Shown: positions 58,001 through 64,000 of the stretch, piece by piece
Layout of the letters: each line of letters starts with the position of its first letter
Numbering within the stretch: the stretch's first letter is position 1
Assembly: GCA_949130485.1 (NCBI GenBank)
Contig: OX422196.1
Span: forward strand, 4,694,889 to 4,758,888
Source: Agelas oroides
Lineage: Eukaryota; Porifera; Demospongiae; Agelasida; Agelasidae
DNA length: 64,000 bases
Reading direction: 5' to 3'
Made by a program: the position numbers and the translations under genes
Notes under the pieces: model-generated
Told to the model about the DNA's origin: nothing
Seen by the model: the letters and a program-made list of their open reading frames with translations, nothing else
Database searches by the model: none

Positions 58001-61000
58001 GGCCTGTTTAAGTGCCAGGAAATATCGAGAAAGCAGTTTTGACCACTGTGGAAGTCCTGGGAAGCTCGTGCAGGCCTGGTTATGTGCAAGGAGACATCTA
58101 GAAAGCAGTGTTTACCACTGTGGATGTCCTGTGAAGCTCGTGGAAGCCTGTTTCTGTGCTAGGAGAGATCGACAGAGCAGTTTTCACCACTGTGGAGGTC
58201 CTGTGAAGCTCGTGGGGGCCTGGTTATGTGCGAGGAGACATCTAGAAAGCAGTTTTCACCACTGTGGATGTCCTGTGAATCTCGTGTTGGCCTGCTTAAG
58301 TACCAGGAAGCATCGAGAAAGCAGTTTTCACCACTGTGGAGGTCCTATAAGGCTCGTGGAAGCCTGGTTATGTGCGAGGAGACATCTAGAAAGCAGTTTT
58401 CACCACTGTGGATATCCTGTGATTCACTGTGAAGCTCGTTGAGGCCTGGTTATGTGCCAGGAGACATCTATAAAGCAGTTTTCACCACTGTGGATGTCCT
58501 GTGAAGCTCGTGGAGGACTGGTTATGTGCCAGGAGAGATCGAGAAAGCAGTTTTCACCACTGTGGAGGTTCTGAGAAGCTCGTGCAAGCCTGTTTATGTG
58601 CAGGAAAGATCGACAGAGCAGTTTTCACCACTGTGGTGGTCCTGTCCAGCTCGCGGAGGCCTGTTTAAGTGCCAGGAAATATCGAGAAAGCAGTTTTCAC
58701 CACTGCGGAGGTCCTGTGAATCTCGTGTTGGCCTGGTTAAGTACCATGAGTCGTCGAGAAAGCAGTTTAAACCACTGCGGAGGTCCTGTGAAGCTCGTGG
58801 AGGCCTGGTTATATGCCAGGAGACATCTAGAAAGCAGTTTTCATCGCTGTGGAGGTTCTGTGAAGCTCGTGCAAGCCTGTTTATGTGCCAGGAAAGATCT
58901 AGAGAGCAGTTTTCACTACTGTGGTTGTCCTGTCCAGTTCGCGGAGGCCTGTTTTAGTGCCAGGAAAGATCGAGAATGCAGTTTTCACCGCTGTGGAGGT
59001 TCTGTGAAGCTCGTTGAGGCCTGGTTATGTGCCAGGAGACATCTAGAAAGCAGTTTTCACCACTGTGGAAGTTCTGTGAAGCTCGTGCAAGCCTGTTTGT
59101 GTGCCAGGAAAGATCGAGAGAGCAGTTTTCACCACTGTGGTGGTCCTGTCCAGCTCGCGGAGGCCTGTTTAAGTGCTAGGAAATATCGAGAAATCTGTTT
59201 CACCACTGCGGAGGTGCTGTGAATCTTGTGTTGGCCTGCTTAAGTACCAGGAGGCATCGAGAAAGCAGTTTTCACCACTGTGGAGGTCCTGTGATTCACT
59301 GTGAAGCTGGTTGAGGCCTGGTTATGTGCCAGGAGACATCTAGAAAGCAGTTTTCACCACTGGTGAGGTTCTGTGAAGCTCGTGTATGCCTGTTTGTGTG
59401 CCAGGAAATATCAAGAGAGCAGTTTTCACCACTGTGGTAGTCCTGTCCTGCTCGCGGAGGCCTGTTTGAGTGCTAGGAAATATCGGGAAAGCTGTTTCAC
59501 TACTGCGGAGGTGCTGTGAATCTTGTGTTGGCCTGTTTAAGTACCAGGAGGCATCGAGAAAGCAGTTTTCACCACTGTGGGGGTCCTGTGAAGCTCTTGG
59601 TGGCCTGGTTATGTGCCAGGAGACATCTAGAAAGCAGTTTTCACCACTATGGATGTCCTATGAATCTCGTGTTGGCCTGCTTAAGTACCAGGAGGCATCG
59701 GGAAAACAGTTTTCACCACTGTTGAGGTCCTGTGAAGCTCGTGGAGGCCTGGTTATGTGCGAGGAGACATCTAGAAAGCAGTTTTCAATACTGTGGATGT
59801 CCTGTGGTTCGCTGTGAAGCTCGGCAGGCCTGGTTATGTGCCAGGAGACATCTAGAAAGCAGTTTTCACCACTGTGGTGGTTCTGCTAAGCTCGTGCAAG
59901 CCTCTTTATGTGCTAGGAAAGATCGAGAGTGTAGTTTTCAACGCTGTGGTGGTCGTGTCCAGCTCGCGGTGGCCTGTTTAAGTGCCAGGAAAGATCGAGA
60001 AAGCAGTTTTCAACACTGTGGATTTTGTGAGAAGCTCGTGCAAGCCTTTTTATGTGCAAGGAGACATTTAGAAAGCAGTTTTCACCATTGTGGAAGTCCT
60101 GTGAAGCTCGTGGAAGCCTGTTTGTGTGCCAGGAAATATCGAGAAAGCAGTTTTCACCACTGCGGTAGTGCTGTGAATCTCGTGTTGGCCTGCTTAAGTA
60201 CCAGGAGGCATCGAGAAAGCTGTTTTCACCACTGTGGAGGTTCTGTGAAGCTCGTGGAGGCCTTGTTATGTCCCAGGAGACATCTAGAAAGCAATTTTCA
60301 CCACTGTGTAGGTCCTGTGAAGCTTGTGGAGGCCTGGTTATGTGCCAGGAGACATCTAAAAAGCAGTTTTCACCACTGTGGAGGTTCTGTCAAGCTCGTG
60401 CAAGCCTGTTTATGTGCCAGCAAAGATTGAGATAGCAGTTTTCACCACTGTGGTGGTCCTGTACAGCTTGCGGAGGCCGGTTTAAGTGCCAGGAAATATC
60501 TTGAAAGCAGTTTTCACCACTGCGGGGGTGCTGTGAATCTCGTTTTGGCCTGGTTAAGTACCAGGAGGCATCGAGACAGCAGTTTTCACCACTGTGGTTG
60601 TCCTGTCAAGCTCGCGGATGCCTGTTTAATTGCTAGGAAATATGGAGAAATCTGTTTCACCACTGCGGAGGTGCTGTGAATCTTGTGTTGGCCTGCTTAA
60701 GTACCAGGAGGCATCGAGAAAGCAGTTTTCACCACTGTGGAGGTCCTGTGAAGCTCGTGGGGGCCTGGTTATGTGCCAGGAGACATCTAGAAAGCAGGTT
60801 TCACCGCTGTGGAGGTTCTGTGAAGCTCGTTGAGGCCTGGTTATGTGCCAGGAGACATCTAGAAAGCAGTTTTCACCACTGTGGATGTCCTGTGAAGCTC
60901 GTGGAAGCCTGTTTATGTGCTAGGAGAGATCGACAGAGCAGTTTACACCACTGTGGTGGTCCTGTCCAGCTCGAGGAGGCCTGTTTAAGTGCTAGGAAAT

Positions 61001-63870
61001 ATCGAGAAATCTGTTTCACCACTGCGGAGGTGCTGTGAATCTTGTGTTGGCCTCCTTAAGTACCAGGAGGCATCGAGAAAGCAGTTTTCACCACTGTGGA
61101 TATCCTGTGATTCACTGTGAAGCTCGTTGAGGCCTGGTTATGTGCCAGGAGACATCTATAAAGCAGTTTTGACCACTGTGGAAGTCCTGTGAAGCTCGTG
61201 GAGGACTGGTTATGTGCCAGGAGTCATCTAGAAAGCAGTTTTCACCGCTGTGGAAGTTCTGAGAAGTTCGTGCAAGCCTGTTTATGTGCTAGGAAAGATC
61301 TAGACAGTAGTTTTCAACGCTGTGGTGGTCCTGTCCAGATCGCGGAGTCCTGTTTCAGTGCCAGGAGAGATCGAGAAAGCAGTTTTCACCACTGTGGAGG
61401 TTCTGAGAAGCTCGTGCAAGCCTGTTTATGTGCAGGAAAGATCGAGAGAGCAGTTTTCACAACTGTGGTGGTCCTGTCCAGCTCGCGGAGGCCTGTATAA
61501 GTGCCAGGAAATATCGAGAAAGCAGTTTTCTCCACTGCGGAGGTCCTGTGAATCTCGTGTTGGCCTGCTTAAGTACCAGGAGGCATCGAGAAAGCAGTTT
61601 TCACCACTGTGGAGGTCCTATAAAGCTCGTGGAGGCCTGGTTATGTGCGAGGAGACATCTAGAAAGCTGTTTTCACCACTGTGGATATCCTGTGATTCAC
61701 TGTGAAGCTGGGTGAGGCCTGGTTATGTGCCAGGAGACATCTAGAAAGCAGTTTTCACCACTGGTGAGGTTCTGTGAAGCTCGTGTATGCCTGTTTGTGT
61801 TCCAGGAAAGATCGAGAGAGCAGTTTTCACCACTGTGGTAGTTCTGTCCTGCTCGCAGAGGCCTGTTTGAGTGCTAGGAAATATCGGGAAAGCTGTTTCA
61901 CTACTGCGGAGGTGCTGTGAATCTTGTGTTGGCCTGTTTAAGTACCAGGAGGCATCGAGAAAGCAGTTTTCACCACTGTGGGGGTCCTGTGAAGCTCTTG
62001 GGGGCCTGGTTATGTGCCAGGAGACATCTAGAAAGCAGTTTTCACCACTATGGATGTCCTATGAATCTCGTGTTGGCCTGCTTATGTACCAGGAGGCATC
62101 GAGAAAACAGTTTTCACCACTGTGGAGGTCCTGTGAAGCTCGTGGAGGCCTGGTTATGTGCGAGGAGACATCTCGAAAGAAGTTTTCAATACTGTGGATG
62201 TCCTGTGATTCGCTGTGAAGCTCGTGCAGACCTGGTTATGTGCCAGGAGACATCTAGAAAGCAGTTTTCACCACTGTGGAGGTTCTGATAAGCTCGTACA
62301 AGCCTCTTTATGTGCTAGCAAAGATCGAGAGAGTAGTTTTCAACGCTGTGGTGGTCCTGTCCAGCTCGCGGTGGCCTGTTTAAGTGCCAGGAAAGATCGA
62401 GAAAGCAGTTTTCAACACTGTGGAGTTTGTGAGAAGCTCGTGCAAGCCTGTTTATGTGCAAGGAGACATCTAGAAAGCAGTTTTCACCACTGTGGATGTC
62501 CTGTGAAGCTCGTGGAAGCCTGTTTATGTGCCAGGAAATATCGAGAAAGCAGTTTTCACCACTGCGGAAGTGCTGTGAATCTCGTGTTGGCCTGCTTAAG
62601 TACCAGGAGGCATCGAGAAAGCTGTTTTCACCACTTTGGGGGTTCTGTGAAGCTCGTGGAGGCCTGGTTATGTCCCAGGAGACATCTAGAAAGCAATTTT
62701 CACCACTGTGGAGGTCCTGTGAAGCTCGTGGAGGCCTGGTTATGTGCCAGGAGACATCTAAAAAGCAGTTTTCACCACTGTGGAGGTTCTGTGAAGCTCG
62801 TGCAAGCCTGTTTATATGCCAGGAAAGATCGAGAGAGCAGTTTTAACCACTGTGGTGGTCCTGTCCAGCTCGCGGAGGCCTGTTTAAGTGCCAGGAAATA
62901 TCTTGAAAGCAGTTTTCACCACTGCGGAGGTGCTGTGAATCTCGTAGTGTCAGGAGGCATAGATAAAGCAGTTTTCACCACTGTGGAGGTTGATTAAAGC
63001 TCGTCCAAGCGTGTTTATGTGCCAGGAAAGATCGAGAGAGCAGTTTTCACCACTGTGGTGGTCCTGTACAGCTCGCGGAGGCCTGTTTAAGTGCCAGGAA
63101 ATGTCGAGAAAGCAGTTTTCACCACTGCGGAGGTGCTGTGAATCTCGTTTTGGCCTGGTTAAGTACCAGGAGGCATCGAGAAAGCAGTTTTCACTACTGT
63201 GGAGGTTCTGTGAAGCTCGTGCAAGCCTGTTTATGTGCCAGGAAAGATCGAGAGCACAGTTTTCACCACTGTGGTGGTCCTGTCCAGCTCGCAGAGGCCT
63301 GTTTAAGTGCCAGGAAATATCGAGAAAGCAGTTTTGACCACTGTGGAAGTCCTGGGAAGCCCGTGCAGGCCTGGTTATGTGCAAGGAGACATCTAGAAAG
63401 CAGTTTTCACCACTGTGGATGTCCTATGAAGCTCGTGGAAGCCTGTTTATGTGCTAGGAGAGATCGACAGAGCAGTTTACACCACTGTGGTGGTCCTGTC
63501 CAGCTCGAGGAGGCCTGTTTAAGTGCTAGGAAATATCGATAAATCTGTTTCACCACTGCGGAGGTGCTGTGAATCTTGTGTTGGCCTCCTTAAGTACCAG
63601 GAGGCATCGAGAAAGCAGTTTTCACCACTGTGGAGGTCCTGTGAAGCTCGTGGGGGCCTGGTTATGTGCGAGGAGACATCTAGAAAGCAGTTTTCACCAC
63701 TGTGGATGTCCTGTGAATCTCGTGTTGGCCTGCTTAAGTACCAGGAAGCATCGAGAAAGCAGTTTTCACCACTGTGGAGGTCCTACAAGGCTCGTGGAGG
63801 CCTGGTAATGTGCGAGGAGACATCTAGAAAGCAGTTTTCACCACTGTGGATATCCTGTGATTCACTGTGA
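52100..63870 (+). repeat. Mosaic region of repeated multi-kilobase blocks
   Basis: A distinctive monomer missing 13 bp (CTCGTAGTGTCAGGAGGC) appears at about 52302, 55052, 57648 and 62943, spaced 2,750, 2,596 and 5,295 bp. Long stretches around each marker match one another, while segments between are shuffled: the ATTCACTGTGAAGCTCG type and the GGGAAAGCTGTTTCACTAC type recur in differing orders. This indicates repeated unequal exchange and insertion or deletion of whole blocks. Confidence 0.75.
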
Positions 63871-64000
63871 AGCTCGTTGAAGCCTGGTTATGTGCCAGGA
63901 GACATCTATAAAGCAGTTTTCACCACTGTGGATGTCCTGTGAAGCTTGTGGAGGACTGGTTATGTGGCAGGAGTCATCTAGAAAGCAGTTTTCACCGCTG

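Larger units (their letters stand above)
35723..64000 (+). repeat. 72-bp satellite array, plus orientation, main block 2
   Basis: About 392 further monomers run to the window edge with the same A-D classes. Variants confined to or enriched in this block include a +10-bp form (CCTGTGATTCACTGTGAAGC, first near 43974), a -13-bp form (CTCGTAGTGTCAGGAGGC) and an AGCCTGCGGAGACC form of class C. Long frames, the largest 434 codons at 47846-49150, have the 24-residue period and are not called as genes. No transposon interrupts these 28 kb. Confidence 0.96.

Noticed and set aside
13031..64000. Self-cleaving hammerhead ribozyme or tRNA-derived (SINE) origin of the monomer
   Set aside because: I looked for CTGATGA plus GAAA cores and for A/B-box promoter motifs and found no convincing match.
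13031..64000. CENP-B box and firm centromere assignment
   Set aside because: No TTCG-A-CGGG pattern is present, and location cannot be decided from sequence alone.

Overview
The window is eukaryotic, most likely from an invertebrate animal. The evidence is spliceosomal introns with GT-AG borders inside a transposon gene, a jockey/CR1-like non-LTR retrotransposon, a Ginger-type integrase transposon, two piggyBac-type non-autonomous elements and a very large tandem satellite. The short introns (71-166 bp for four of five) and element types would suit a sponge or another early-branching invertebrate, but the sequence does not fix the taxon. I see no ordinary host gene, rRNA or tRNA.

About 56 kb of the 64 kb is one satellite with a 72-bp monomer. 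Four monomer classes (called A, B, C and D here) follow one another as A-B-C-D, giving a basic 288-bp higher-order unit. Long copied blocks are layered on top, including a near-identical pair spaced 5,708 bp apart. From 1 to about 7,813 the satellite runs on the minus strand. At about 7,814 it flips head-to-head, and from there to 64,000 it runs on the plus strand. Because 72 is divisible by 3, the array contains many long open frames with a 24-residue period; I read these as by-products of the repeat, not genes.

Four transposable elements interrupt the array. (1) 105-597 is a piggyBac-like MITE with TTAA target duplications. (2) 4470-6381 is a 5'-truncated non-LTR retrotransposon with a reverse transcriptase pseudogene and a (TATC)6 tail. 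(3) 8421-13030 is a multi-exon Ginger-like DNA transposon. Its exons encode an HHCC zinc finger, a DD35E integrase core, a GPY/F module, an acidic repeat, a Ulp1-type (C48) cysteine protease and a PHD-like finger, with two nonsense codons and two frameshifts. (4) 35217-35722 is a second MITE of the same family as the first.

The left part (1-13 kb) looks like an older array edge: inverted, more diverged and rich in insertions. The right part (13-64 kb) looks like a more actively homogenised core with recent block duplications and a single MITE.
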